From an uncultured Oscillospiraceae bacterium (GTDB lineage Bacteria > Bacillota > Clostridia > Oscillospirales > Acutalibacteraceae): 20,926 bases of DNA. Below, one piece after another: positions 7,131 to 16,003 of this stretch (position 1 is its first letter; the number at the start of each line of letters is the position of its first letter). Under the pieces are notes generated by a model. It saw only the letters and a list, made by a program, of their open reading frames with translations, did not search any database and was not told where the DNA came from. The stretch is taken from contig UQKB01000025.1 of the NCBI GenBank assembly GCA_900541565.1, forward strand, positions 1-20,926. Direction: 5' to 3'. The position numbers and the translations under genes are program-made.

Positions 7131-8177
7131 ATGATTATTGTACTCAAGCCAAACTGCAGTGAAGAACAGCTGCGGAATTTTAAAGAAAAGCTTACAGAAA
7201 CATACGGCGTCAAGGTCAATACCTGGACGGGCGTGCATTCCACGGTTTTAGGACTGATTGGCGATACCACCGCCATCGATATTGACTATATCAATGCACA
7301 GGACATTGTCTCCACCGTGCGGCGCGTACAGGAGCCTTATAAAAAGGCCAACCGCAAATTTCACCCCGAAGACACCGTCATTACGCTGCAAAACGGCGTA
7401 AAAATCGGCGACGGCAGCCTGCAGATTATGGCCGGCCCCTGCTCTGTGGAAAGCAGCGAGCAAATTTGCGGCATTGCAAAAAGCGTACAAAAATCCGGTG
7501 CCACATTGCTGCGCGGCGGTGCGTTTAAGCCAAGGACCTCCCCCTATGCATTCCAGGGCTTAAAGGCAGAAGGCCTGGATCTTTTAAAGGAAGCCAGAAA
7601 GGAAACCGGCCTTCCTATCGTAACAGAAATTATGCGTGTTTCCCATATAGATATGTTTGAAAATGTAGATATTATCCAGGTGGGCGCCCGTAATATGCAA
7701 AATTTTGAGCTTTTAAAGGAGCTTGGGAAAATCAACAAGCCAATCCTTTTAAAAAGAGGTCTGAGCAGCACCATTGAAGAATTTTTAATGAGCGCGGAAT
7801 ATATTATGGCCGGTGGTAACGAGCAGGTTATTCTTTGCGAGCGCGGCATACGCACCTTTGAAACCTATACGCGCAACACGTTGGATATTTCGGCGGTTCC
7901 CATTTTGAAAAAACTTTCGCACCTGCCGGTGATTGTCGACCCCAGTCATGCCTCGGGTAAATCCTGGCTGGTAGAATCATTGTCAATGGCCGCCGTTGCC
8001 GCCGGTGCGGACGGTTTGATTATAGAAGTCCACAACGACCCGGAGCATGCGCTTTCAGACGGCGCACAGTCGCTTACGCCCGGGCAGTTCGACCAAGTTG
8101 CTAAAAAGGTGTTTGCACTAAAGCAATATCTGTCTTCCACGCAAAAAACAGATGCAGAAGAGGAAAAAAAGCTATGA
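7131..8177 (+). CDS. aroF: DAHP synthase (type I-beta, with N-terminal regulatory domain)
   Basis: It condenses phosphoenolpyruvate and erythrose 4-phosphate to 3-deoxy-D-arabino-heptulosonate 7-phosphate, the first committed step to aromatic amino acids. The 348-aa protein has an N-terminal ferredoxin-like domain (about 1-75), which in the Thermotoga-type enzymes mediates feedback inhibition by Tyr or Phe, followed by the barrel: [10 protein letters not shown] (99-108), [16 protein letters not shown] (128-143), [35 protein letters not shown] and DGLIIEVH. I chose ATG 7131, with AGGAAAGGA upstream; in-frame starts from 7050 lie in the attenuator terminator. Its stop overlaps the tyrA start. 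Control is probably double: transcriptional attenuation and allostery. The symbol aroF is used loosely; aroG or aroA are used for the same enzyme elsewhere. Confidence 0.95.
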   Translation: MIIVLKPNCSEEQLRNFKEKLTETYGVKVNTWTGVHSTVLGLIGDTTAIDIDYINAQDIVSTVRRVQEPYKKANRKFHPEDTVITLQNGVKIGDGSLQIMAGPCSVESSEQICGIAKSVQKSGATLLRGGAFKPRTSPYAFQGLKAEGLDLLKEARKETGLPIVTEIMRVSHIDMFENVDIIQVGARNMQNFELLKELGKINKPILLKRGLSSTIEEFLMSAEYIMAGGNEQVILCERGIRTFETYTRNTLDISAVPILKKLSHLPVIVDPSHASGKSWLVESLSMAAVAAGADGLIIEVHNDPEHALSDGAQSLTPGQFDQVAKKVFALKQYLSSTQKTDAEEEKKL

Positions 8178-9004
8178 ACATTGTAGTGGCCGGTTTGGGC
8201 ATTATAGGCGGTTCCTACTGCAAGGCAATTAAAAAATACACAAAACATACGGTCATTGGGATTAACCGCAGCCCAAAGCCTCTGCAGCAGGCTTTGGAAT
8301 GCGGTGCAATTGATGAAATTGGCAATGAGCAATCCCTGAAAATGGCAGATATGCTCATTCTTGGGCAGTATCCCGCCGCCGCTGTAGACTATGTCAAAAC
8401 CTATGGGCATCTGATTAAAAAAGGCTGCCTTGTCACAGATACCGCCGGCATAAAACAGGCAATCTGCCCACAAATGCAGGCCCTTTCCAAGCAGCATGGA
8501 TTTGTTTTTATCGGCAGCCACCCTATGGCCGGAAAAGAAAAAAACGGCTTTTCTGCCTCTGATCCAGACCTGTTTCAAGGTGCCAGCTTTATTGTCGTAC
8601 CGCTTTCCGCTTCCAGAAAAGATACCTCGACATTATGCAAGTTTGCGCTGAACATCGGGTTTGGCGGCATACGTATCACAACGCCTGAGGAACACGACCG
8701 CATGATCGCCTTTACCTCGCAGCTGCCCCACGTTCTGGCCTGCGCATACGCAATGAGCCCCCAATGCAAAAATCACCAGGGTTTTTCTGCGGGAAGCTAC
8801 CGCGATGTTTCCCGGGTTGCAAATATTAACGCACCGCTGTGGGCAGAGCTGTTTTTAGAAAACAGGCAACCGCTTACCCAGGAGCTGGATCTGTTGATCG
8901 ACAATATCTGTGCCATTAAAAACGCCATCGAAGCAGAGGACGGCCCTGCGCTTACAGCGCTGCTGCAAAAGGGTAAAGATGTAAAGGAGGCGCTTGGCGA
9001 ATGA
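8174..9004 (+). CDS. tyrA: Prephenate dehydrogenase TyrA
   Basis: TyrA oxidatively decarboxylates prephenate to 4-hydroxyphenylpyruvate, the precursor of tyrosine. The 276-aa protein has the Rossmann motif GLGIIGG (7-13), then [21 protein letters not shown], a [19 protein letters not shown] segment with the conserved catalytic His region, and a helical C-terminal domain with [10 protein letters not shown]. It lacks the C-terminal ACT domain found in some Bacillus-type enzymes, so tyrosine feedback through that domain is not expected. It overlaps aroF (ATGA) and aroB (ATGA). Arogenate specificity cannot be excluded from sequence alone. Confidence 0.92.
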   Translation: MNIVVAGLGIIGGSYCKAIKKYTKHTVIGINRSPKPLQQALECGAIDEIGNEQSLKMADMLILGQYPAAAVDYVKTYGHLIKKGCLVTDTAGIKQAICPQMQALSKQHGFVFIGSHPMAGKEKNGFSASDPDLFQGASFIVVPLSASRKDTSTLCKFALNIGFGGIRITTPEEHDRMIAFTSQLPHVLACAYAMSPQCKNHQGFSAGSYRDVSRVANINAPLWAELFLENRQPLTQELDLLIDNICAIKNAIEAEDGPALTALLQKGKDVKEALGE

Positions 9005-10050
9005 AAAGCCTTACCGTACAAACGGGCAGAAGCTATCAAATTTTTATCTCACGCGGACTGCTTGGCAGCTGCGGTGCTTATATCAAAAACGCCGCCGGCC
9101 GTGCGCAGAAAGCCATGGTTATCTCCGACAGCAACGTCTTCCCCTTATATGGCGGGCAGGTCACAGCCTCTTTAAAAGAAAGCGGGCTTGACGTTTACAC
9201 CCACGTTTTCCAGGCGGGCGAGCAATCCAAACGCCTTGCCTGTGTGGAGGAAATGTACCGTGTACTTGCAGAGCATTATTTTTCCCGCAGCGATTTGATC
9301 GTTGCGCTGGGCGGCGGCGTTGTGGGGGACATGGCGGGCTTTGCAGCCGCTACCTATCAGCGCGGCATTCGTTTTGTACAGCTCCCCACATCCTTACTTG
9401 CCCAAGTGGATTCCTCCGTAGGAGGAAAAACCGGCGTCGACATAGAACAGGGCAAAAACCTGGTCGGCGCCTTCTGGCAGCCGTCGCTTGTTTTAATCGA
9501 TCCACAAGTGCTTGAAACCCTGCCTGAAAAATTCTTCTGCGACGGCATGGCGGAGGTGATCAAATACGGCTGTATTAAAAGCCTTTCGCTGTTCGAGCAG
9601 CTGGAAAACAAACCGATTGAAAAAATTTTGGACGACGTTATTTTTTCCTGTGTAGACATAAAACGTAAAATCGTTGAAAACGACGAACGGGAAGCAGGGG
9701 AACGCATGCTCTTAAATTTTGGCCATACACTGGGCCATTCTCTGGAGCGCGCATACGGCTACCAGGGGATCACGCACGGTCAGGCGGTCGCTGTAGGCAT
9801 GGCTTTGCTGACCGGCGCCTCTGAACGGGCGGGGCTTACAAAGGTCGGCACGCAAAAGCGTTTGTGCGCGCTGCTGCAAAAATACGAACTGCCCGTCAGC
9901 GACCCTACGGATCTTCAGACGATTGTAAACGGTGCGCTGACCGACAAAAAAAGCAGCGGAGACTCTATTTCCATCGTCCTTTTAAACGAAATTGGCAAAA
10001 GCTTTACAAAAAAGATGAAAAAAGAGAATCTATATGCTTTTTGTAAATAA
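9001..10050 (+). CDS. aroB: 3-dehydroquinate synthase AroB
   Basis: AroB converts DAHP to 3-dehydroquinate using NAD+ and a divalent metal, the second shikimate step. The 349-aa protein carries ALGGGVVGDMAGFAAATYQRG, LPTSLLAQVDSSVGGKTGVD, KNLVGAFWQP, AEVIKYG, NFGHTLGHSLE (metal-binding histidines) and HGQAVAVGM, all diagnostic. The ATG overlaps the tyrA stop, and AAAGGAGG lies ten bases upstream inside tyrA. aroA follows after 21 bases. Confidence 0.96.
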   Translation: MKSLTVQTGRSYQIFISRGLLGSCGAYIKNAAGRAQKAMVISDSNVFPLYGGQVTASLKESGLDVYTHVFQAGEQSKRLACVEEMYRVLAEHYFSRSDLIVALGGGVVGDMAGFAAATYQRGIRFVQLPTSLLAQVDSSVGGKTGVDIEQGKNLVGAFWQPSLVLIDPQVLETLPEKFFCDGMAEVIKYGCIKSLSLFEQLENKPIEKILDDVIFSCVDIKRKIVENDEREAGERMLLNFGHTLGHSLERAYGYQGITHGQAVAVGMALLTGASERAGLTKVGTQKRLCALLQKYELPVSDPTDLQTIVNGALTDKKSSGDSISIVLLNEIGKSFTKKMKKENLYAFCK

Positions 10051-10071
10051 ACCAGAAAGGTATCTTTTCCT

Positions 10072-11337
10072 ATGAGCCATATACAGATAGCACCCAGCGC
10101 CTTAAACGGGGAAGTTTCTATGCCGCCCTCCAAAAGCGCCGTACACAGGGCCATTTTATGCGCAGCCATGGCACAGGGCGTAAGCACGGTCGCGCCGGTC
10201 ACCCTGTCTAAAGATATAGAAGCTACCATACAATGTATACAAGCACTTGGCGCAGATATTTGCCTGTGCAAACAAACGCTCACCATAGACGGCGCAGGCC
10301 TTTTTTCCAAGCAGGATGTGTTATTGGACTGTGAGGAGTCCGGTTCAACGCTTCGCTTTTTAATCCCCATTGCAGCAGCAGGCGGCGTTTTGGCGCATTT
10401 TACAGGCAAGGGCAGGCTGCCGCAGCGGCCAATCGGCGTTTACCTGGACTGCTTGCCGCAAAAGGGCGTTTCCTTAAAAACGCAGGGCGGGCTTCCGCTT
10501 ACCATCAGCGGGCAGCTCAAAAGCGGCGTATACCGCCTGCCCGGCGATATAAGCTCCCAGTTTATTACAGGGCTTTTGCTTTCGCTGCCGCTTCTTGACG
10601 GCGACAGCGAAATAGTCCTTACCTCCGCTTTAGAATCAGAAGGCTATATTGACATGACATTGCAGACCATGCGCGCGTTTGGCGTTACGGCAGAAAAAAC
10701 AGAAACCGGCTATATGGTAAAAGGCCGGCAACGCTACCTTCCCAATACGAATTATGTTTGTGAAGGCGACTGGTCGCAGGCCGCGTTTTTTATGGCGGCG
10801 GGCGCACTGGGCGGCAATATAAAGATAACAGGGCTAAACCCTCACTCTGTTCAAGGCGACCGCGCCTGCCTGCATTTGTTTGAACAGTTTGGGGCAAACG
10901 TGCGGCAAGCGGGCAATGCGGTCACGGTAACACGGGGCACTCTGCACGCAATTGCTATAGACGCGCGCCAGATTCCAGACCTTGTCCCCATTTTAGCCGT
11001 TGTTGCCGCTTTTGCAAAAGGAAAAACAACCATTTACGGCGCGCAGCGCCTGCGCATAAAAGAAAGCGACCGCTTAAAAGCAATTTGCAGCGGTTTACAG
11101 GCTTTGGGGGCTGACATAACAGAAACAGACGACGGCCTTGTCGTTCAGGGCGTGTCTTCCCTGCACGGCGGCACTGTACAGGGATATAACGATCATCGGA
11201 TCGTCATGGCGCTTTCCATTGCCGCTTTAAACGCATCCGGCCCGGTCGTTATTACAGACCGGGAAAGCATCCGTAAATCGTATCCGTCATTTTTTGAGGA
11301 GTATAAAAGGCTTGGCGGAAACGCAGAAAACCTATAA
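10072..11337 (+). CDS. aroA: EPSP synthase AroA
   Basis: AroA transfers the enolpyruvyl group of PEP to shikimate 3-phosphate. The 421-aa protein has PPSKSAVHRAIL (18-29), CEESGSTLRFLIP (88-99), GKGRLPQRPIG, LESEGYIDMT, DWSQAAFF, IPDLVPILA with the catalytic Asp, RIKESDRL and YNDHRIVMA. Compared with the Escherichia coli loop NAGTAMRP, this enzyme reads ESGSTLRF: the glycine equivalent to Gly96 is kept, while the position equivalent to Pro101 is Phe. Changes near these positions alter glyphosate sensitivity in other enzymes; no conclusion is drawn here. AGAAAGG lies about 11 bases upstream. aroC follows after 18 bases. Confidence 0.95.
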   Translation: MSHIQIAPSALNGEVSMPPSKSAVHRAILCAAMAQGVSTVAPVTLSKDIEATIQCIQALGADICLCKQTLTIDGAGLFSKQDVLLDCEESGSTLRFLIPIAAAGGVLAHFTGKGRLPQRPIGVYLDCLPQKGVSLKTQGGLPLTISGQLKSGVYRLPGDISSQFITGLLLSLPLLDGDSEIVLTSALESEGYIDMTLQTMRAFGVTAEKTETGYMVKGRQRYLPNTNYVCEGDWSQAAFFMAAGALGGNIKITGLNPHSVQGDRACLHLFEQFGANVRQAGNAVTVTRGTLHAIAIDARQIPDLVPILAVVAAFAKGKTTIYGAQRLRIKESDRLKAICSGLQALGADITETDDGLVVQGVSSLHGGTVQGYNDHRIVMALSIAALNASGPVVITDRESIRKSYPSFFEEYKRLGGNAENL

Positions 11338-11355
11338 AATAAAGGGGTGGTTGAC

Positions 11356-12426
11356 ATGGCCTCCAGCTGGGGCGACCAGGTAAAAATCTCTATCTTCGGA
11401 GAAAGCCACGGTGAAGCGATCGGCGTAGTCATCGACAATTTACCGGCGGGACATCCGCTTGATATGGAACAGATTCAGCTTTTCATGGGCCGGCGTGCAC
11501 CAGGCAGGGATAAAACGTCTACGCCCCGCCTGGAAGCAGATATCCCACATATTTTGTCCGGCGTTTTAAACGGTGTGACAACCGGCGCGCCGCTTTGCGC
11601 TATTATAGAAAATACCAATACGCGCTCTGCCGACTATAGCAACCTACTGCATAAACCTCGCCCCGGGCATGCCGACTATACGGGCTTTATCCGCTACCAG
11701 GGTTTTAACGACACACGGGGCGGCGGCCATTTTTCCGGCAGGCTGACAGCGCCGCTGGTATTTGCGGGTTCCATATTCAGGCAGCTTTTAAAACGACAGG
11801 GCATACAGATTGCTTCGCACATTTACAGCATCGGTACGATTATGGACCGGCCCTTCGACAGTATACAAATTGCACCTTCGTTGATAGAGCAGCTCAACCA
11901 GATGCCCTTTCCGCTGATCGATCAAAAAGCAGAGGGGCCCATGCGCGTTTATATTGAAAAGGCGCGCATGGACTGCGACAGCGTCGGCGGGGTTGTAGAA
12001 TGCGCTGCCACAGGCGTCCCCGCTGGGCTTGGCAGCCCCATGTTTGCAGGCGCCGAAAATGTGATTTCTTCTGTTATATTTGGCATTCCCGCAGTTAAAG
12101 GGATTGAATTTGGCACAGGCTTTGCCATGACAGAAATGCACGGCAGCCAGAGCAACGACGCATATGCGTATAAAGACGGCCGTATACAAACGCTTACAAA
12201 CCACAATGGCGGCATTTTGGGCGGTATTACAAACGGTATGCCCGTTGTGTTCCGTGTGGCGGTCAAGCCGACTCCGTCCATTTCCAAGGAACAAAAAACA
12301 GTAGACCTTACCGAAAAAACCAACACAACGCTCGTTGTTCACGGCAGGCATGACCCTTGTATCGTTCCCAGGGCGGCCGTCGTTATTGAATCGGCACTGG
12401 CGCTGGCGCTGATCAACTTACTGTGA
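11356..12426 (+). CDS. aroC: Chorismate synthase AroC
   Basis: AroC forms chorismate from EPSP with reduced FMN, the last common step of the pathway. The 356-aa protein has the N-terminal GESHGEAIG signature, RRAPGRDKTSTPR, SGVLNGVTTGAP, RPGHADYTG, FNDTRGGGHFSGRLTAPLVFAG, GGVVECAATGVPAGLG and the C-terminal GRHDPCIVPRAAVV. I chose the ATG at 11356 because AGGGGTGG lies five bases upstream; an in-frame GTG at 11347 lies within that binding site. pheA follows after 31 bases. Confidence 0.96.
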   Translation: MASSWGDQVKISIFGESHGEAIGVVIDNLPAGHPLDMEQIQLFMGRRAPGRDKTSTPRLEADIPHILSGVLNGVTTGAPLCAIIENTNTRSADYSNLLHKPRPGHADYTGFIRYQGFNDTRGGGHFSGRLTAPLVFAGSIFRQLLKRQGIQIASHIYSIGTIMDRPFDSIQIAPSLIEQLNQMPFPLIDQKAEGPMRVYIEKARMDCDSVGGVVECAATGVPAGLGSPMFAGAENVISSVIFGIPAVKGIEFGTGFAMTEMHGSQSNDAYAYKDGRIQTLTNHNGGILGGITNGMPVVFRVAVKPTPSISKEQKTVDLTEKTNTTLVVHGRHDPCIVPRAAVVIESALALALINLL

Positions 12427-12457
12427 CCAAACTACCAGAAAGAGAAGGGAATTGTTT

Positions 12458-13588
12458 ATGAGCTTACAGCCTATTCGGGAAGAAATCGACAGGATCGACC
12501 GGGAACTGATTACGCTTTTTAAAAAACGTATGGACTGTGCAAAACAGGTCGGAGAATATAAAAAAGCAAACGGCCTGCCCGTCTTAAACGAAGCTAGGGA
12601 AAAAGAAATTTTAGACAGCGTAGAAACATCCGGCGGTGAATATGGGCACGCAGCCAGGCTGCTGTTTTCCAGCATTATGGAACTTAGCCGCGCTTTGCAG
12701 CACGATATTACAGGCAGTGGTAAAGCCTTGCGCACATTGCTTGAAAGCGCCGATTTTGATTTTGACAACCAAGCCTCCGGCTTAAAGATCGCCTGTCAGG
12801 GCATTCAGGGTGCCAACTCGCACGAAGCCGCTATTACGGCTTTTCCAAACGCCAGACCCGTGTTCTTTGCAACCTGGGAGGATGTATTCCGGGCCGTACA
12901 GGATGAAAAGGCCGACTACGGTGTGCTCCCGGTGGAAAACTCAAGCGCAGGCTCTGTTTCTGACGTATATGATCTGCTCTTAAAATACCGCTTTTTTATT
13001 GCCGGCGCGCTTGACCTGAAAATCGAGCACTGCCTGTGCGCGCTTCCCCAGTGCGCACTTTCAGACATTGAACAGGTCTGGTCGCATCCGCAGGGCCTTT
13101 CCCAGTGCTCAAATTATATTGCCAAAAACAATCTGGCCGCCGTTCCCTGCTCAAACACCGCTGTCGCCGCGCAGTTGGTCGCGCAAGAAAAGCGCTTAAA
13201 CTGCGCCGCTATCTGCTCGGAAAAGGCAGCGCAGGCTTACGGCCTAAAGGTGCTTTTACGCAATTTTCAAAACAGCCGCGACAATTGCACGCGTTTTATC
13301 ATCCTGTCAAAAAAGCTGTTTATCCCGGCAGCAGCAGACAAAATCAGCCTGTGCTTTTCCCTGCCGCATGTAACCGGCTCGCTTTATAACGTGCTTTGCC
13401 GTTTCAGCTGTCATGGGCTGAACCTTACAAAAATTGAATCGCGCCCCATGCAGGACAAGCCCTTTGAATATCTGTTTTATCTGGATTTTTCCGGCAATGT
13501 CAGAAGCCCGCACGTGTTAAACCTGATGTGCGCTTTATCCCAGGAACTGCCGCAATTTAACTTTTTCGGCAATTATCAGGAACTTTAA
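12458..13588 (+). CDS. pheA: Bifunctional chorismate mutase / prephenate dehydratase PheA
   Basis: A P-protein that converts chorismate to prephenate and then phenylpyruvate, leading to phenylalanine. The 376-aa protein has an AroQ-type chorismate mutase domain (about 1-90, IREEIDRIDRELITLFKKRM at 6-25), a prephenate dehydratase domain (about 110-285) with GIQGANSHEAA, DYGVLPVENSSAGSV, HPQGLSQC and the catalytic TRF (278-280), and a C-terminal ACT domain (about 295-376) with GSLY (307-310) and ESRP (327-330), residues that bind phenylalanine in the E. coli enzyme. Feedback inhibition by Phe is therefore likely. AAGGGA lies seven bases before the ATG at 12458. It is the last gene of the operon, before a 19-bp terminator stem. 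Confidence 0.95.
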   Translation: MSLQPIREEIDRIDRELITLFKKRMDCAKQVGEYKKANGLPVLNEAREKEILDSVETSGGEYGHAARLLFSSIMELSRALQHDITGSGKALRTLLESADFDFDNQASGLKIACQGIQGANSHEAAITAFPNARPVFFATWEDVFRAVQDEKADYGVLPVENSSAGSVSDVYDLLLKYRFFIAGALDLKIEHCLCALPQCALSDIEQVWSHPQGLSQCSNYIAKNNLAAVPCSNTAVAAQLVAQEKRLNCAAICSEKAAQAYGLKVLLRNFQNSRDNCTRFIILSKKLFIPAAADKISLCFSLPHVTGSLYNVLCRFSCHGLNLTKIESRPMQDKPFEYLFYLDFSGNVRSPHVLNLMCALSQELPQFNFFGNYQEL

Positions 13589-13593
13589 ACTTT

Positions 13594-13640
13594 TATAAAA
13601 ACACACCGGCAAATTATTATCTTGCCGGTGTGTTTTTATA
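13594..13640. terminator. Bidirectional terminator between pheA and the EamA gene
   Basis: A perfect 19-bp stem, TATAAAAACACACCGGCAA (13594-13612) with its complement at 13622-13640, and a 9-base loop. A and T runs at both bases make it a terminator on either strand. It serves the convergent pheA (+) and transporter (-) genes. Confidence 0.95.
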
Positions 13641-13656
13641 GCGTTTTTTCCTTAAT

Positions 13657-14610
13657 CTACTGTTTCTTTTGCTCTGCGCTGCTTTGCTTCCCCGGCCCGG
13701 CATGAACCAGCCATATGCCGGCGCATACCAGCGCAGTTGAAAGCAGGTTTGAAAGGGTAAAAATATTTTCCCCCAATAAAATTCCCGACCACAGCGTACC
13801 AAACAGCGGAATCATTAAATTGAAAATACAGATCTTCCCAACGGGGTTATAAGCAAGCAGCGCCGTCCACAATGTAAACGCCACGGCTGATACAACCGCC
13901 AGATAAGCAAGCAACGCCCAATGTTGCCAGTTTGTATAATACAGCTTGCCGCCCAACGCACCGCCAATGATAATCAACGCTGCGCCGCCAATAAACATTT
14001 GAAAAGCTGTTACCTGCATAGCGTTGCGGTTTTTCATCACACCTTTGCTGATAAAGCTCCCACCGGCTGAACAAAGTGCTGACAGCAACACAAAGCCTTC
14101 CCCTAAAAATGAAAAGCTTTCAAACGCAACACCGTTAAATTGGATGACTACAATTCCCGCAAGGCCAAGCAGACATCCAAATATTTTTTTAAAATGAAGC
14201 TGGTCGCTTTGAAAAAACAGCGGCGCCAGCAGCACCGCAAAAAATGCGCTACATGCTGTGATAACAGATGTTTTTGTTCCCGTCGTATTTGCTACACCAA
14301 TATAAGAAAACACATATTGCAGCGTCGTCTGCACCAAGCCTAGCGTAACAATCGGCATAATATCGCGCTTTTTCATTGTCACCGGCTTACGGTATAAAAC
14401 CAGTGCAAGCAAAAACACCAAAAGCCCCGCAAGGGCAAAACGTTCGCCTGCAAATAGAAGCTTTGCTCCTATGTCCTGGGATGCAATATAAAATTGCTTA
14501 TAAGAAAGCTTAATAACGGGAAAGGCCGTCCCCCACAAGGCGGTGCATACAAGGGCAAGCAAAGGGACTGCAGCTTTGTTTGTAAAAAAGGCCTGTGTCT
14601 TCCTCTGCAT
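13657..14610 (-). CDS. EamA / DMT-superfamily transporter
   Basis: A 317-aa membrane protein with about ten hydrophobic helices in two EamA-type halves, typical of drug/metabolite transporters that export or import small metabolites across the cytoplasmic membrane. The N-terminal half has the characteristic LALVCTALWGTAFPVIKLS, the second half the repeated FMIPLFGTLWSGILLGE-like region near residue 270. The substrate cannot be deduced; position after the aromatic operon is convergent, so no shared transcription. AAAGGGG lies eight bases before the ATG, and an upstream in-frame TAG rules out a longer form. A second strongly initiated ATG in another frame lies just upstream (see 14510-14647). 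Confidence 0.88.
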   Translation of the reverse strand: MQRKTQAFFTNKAAVPLLALVCTALWGTAFPVIKLSYKQFYIASQDIGAKLLFAGERFALAGLLVFLLALVLYRKPVTMKKRDIMPIVTLGLVQTTLQYVFSYIGVANTTGTKTSVITACSAFFAVLLAPLFFQSDQLHFKKIFGCLLGLAGIVVIQFNGVAFESFSFLGEGFVLLSALCSAGGSFISKGVMKNRNAMQVTAFQMFIGGAALIIIGGALGGKLYYTNWQHWALLAYLAVVSAVAFTLWTALLAYNPVGKICIFNLMIPLFGTLWSGILLGENIFTLSNLLSTALVCAGIWLVHAGPGKQSSAEQKKQ

Positions 14611-14647
14611 CTCCTACACCCCTTTCGCCTTTCAGCAGCAGTTTCAT
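14510..14647 (-). other. Possible overlapping upstream ORF before the EamA gene
   Basis: On the minus strand AAAGGAGGAATCA precedes an ATG at 14647 that opens a 45-codon frame, MKLLLKGERGVGDAEEDTG and onward, ending at 14510 inside the transporter gene in a different frame. Its ribosome binding site is better than that of the transporter itself. It could tune translation of the transporter, or be a remnant. A TTGTAT-17-TATTAT promoter match (14663-14691) lies so close that the start of transcription would fall in the binding site, so the promoter assignment is doubtful. Confidence 0.25.
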
Positions 14648-14724
14648 TGATTCCTCCTTTTTATAATACCACTGTTTTTGACAAGATACAACAAACGGCC
14701 TTTTGCTTTTATGCAAGCGTTTAT

Positions 14725-15765
14725 TTAAAAGCAGCGCCCTTTTTCTCTTCTGGGGCAGTCGGAGCTGACCCCGCCTGTACGGCAGTGGTAGCATATTTCG
14801 TTTTCCAGCGGTTCCCCTTTGTAAAAGGCCCGTAAATTGGATATTGTGGTTTCCGCTATGTTTTTCAGGGCCTCATTTGTCAAAAACGCCTGATGGGACG
14901 TTACCACCACGTTTGGCATGGACACAAGCAGTGACAAAACGTCATCCTGTATCACAGAACCGGAAAAATCCTCAAAAAACAGGTTTGATTCTTCCTCGTA
15001 TACATCCAGCCCTGCGGCGCCGATCTTTCCTTCCTTCAATGCTTTCAAGAGCGCCTCGCTTTCAATTAACGCTCCTCTTGAGGTATTAACAAGGAACACG
15101 CCGTCTTTCATTTTCTGCAAACTTTCGCTGTTGATAATATAATGCGTGCTTTCTGTAAGCGGACAATGCAGGGATATCACGTCGCTTCTTCTAAACAGCT
15201 CGTCCAGCTCCACATAGCAAATATCTGCATCCTTCACAGGATATGGGTCGTAGGCAATCACCTGCATCCCAAAGCCCTTGCAGATGTCGATAAACACCTG
15301 CCCAATCTTTCCGGTCCCGATCACCCCCGCCGTTTTTCCATACAAATCAAATCCGGTAAGCCCGTTGAGGCTGAAATTGTAATCGCGCGTCCTGTTATAA
15401 GCCCGGTGGATTTTCCTATTAAGCGTCAGGATAAGCGCCATGGTGTGCTCGGCTACGGCATAAGGCGAATATTTTGGCACACGTAAAATATTGATTTTTT
15501 TATATGCCGCCTTAAAATCTATATTATTATAACCAGCGCATCGCATTGCAAGCACCTGTACGCCATTTTCACATAGCCGTTCGATCGCCCGGGCGTCAAT
15601 CGTATCGTTGACAAACGCGACCGCTCCCGTACAGCCGCGTACAAGCCCGGCGGTGTCCTCGTTCAGTTTATTTTCATAATATTTAAATTCCAACCCCGGA
15701 TGTTCCACGCGTTCAAACCAAAGCTTATCATAGGGTTTTGTATCAAAAAACGCAATTTTTTCCAT
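14725..15765 (-). CDS. D-2-hydroxyacid dehydrogenase, D-lactate dehydrogenase-like
   Basis: An NAD-dependent enzyme of the D-isomer 2-hydroxyacid dehydrogenase family, closest in pattern to fermentative D-lactate dehydrogenase (pyruvate to D-lactate). The 346-aa protein shows MRCAGYNNIDF, VPKYSPYAVAEHTMAL, the Rossmann motif GTGKIG, HCPLTESTHYIIN, NTSRGALI (catalytic Arg), LDVYEEE (Glu) and TSHQAFLT (His). It continues past the usual end with a tail holding Cys325, Cys328, Cys337 and Cys345 (CYHC at 325-328, then DCP and GRCF). AAAGGAG lies about 11 bases before the ATG. A TATAAT (minus strand, 15802-15807) lies upstream without a clear -35. Another 2-hydroxyacid substrate is possible. Confidence 0.9.
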   Translation of the reverse strand: MEKIAFFDTKPYDKLWFERVEHPGLEFKYYENKLNEDTAGLVRGCTGAVAFVNDTIDARAIERLCENGVQVLAMRCAGYNNIDFKAAYKKINILRVPKYSPYAVAEHTMALILTLNRKIHRAYNRTRDYNFSLNGLTGFDLYGKTAGVIGTGKIGQVFIDICKGFGMQVIAYDPYPVKDADICYVELDELFRRSDVISLHCPLTESTHYIINSESLQKMKDGVFLVNTSRGALIESEALLKALKEGKIGAAGLDVYEEESNLFFEDFSGSVIQDDVLSLLVSMPNVVVTSHQAFLTNEALKNIAETTISNLRAFYKGEPLENEICYHCRTGGVSSDCPRREKGRCF

Positions 15766-15929
15766 ACCCGCTTGTTCTCCTTTCCCGTTTCATTTTTTAT
15801 TATTATACCGTAAAGGTGCAAAAATATAATTCTCCTGTTTTTTAACAAATATCTGAAAACTAAGAAAATCACTGGATATTTCAATAAGACGAAGAAACCT
15901 TCCGTATTTATAGATAACAAACCGTTGTT

Positions 15930-15959
15930 TTGACCTTTTAGATACGACATCCGTATAAT
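15930..15959 (+). promoter_or_regulatory. Predicted promoter of the desulfoferrodoxin gene
   Basis: TTGACC (15930-15935) and TATAAT (15954-15959) are 18 bases apart, 44 bases before the gene. A small palindrome AACAA-accg-TTGTT overlaps the -35 from the left and might be an operator; no PerR-type box was recognised. Confidence 0.65.
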
Positions 15960-16003
15960 ATAAATTCATTTTCATCACAATAAAAGAAAAAGGAGTTTTC
16001 AAA

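Noticed and set aside
15766..16003. Additional gene in the dfx upstream region
   Set aside because: Only short AT-rich frames on the minus strand without ribosome binding sites; the interval is explained by divergent promoters.
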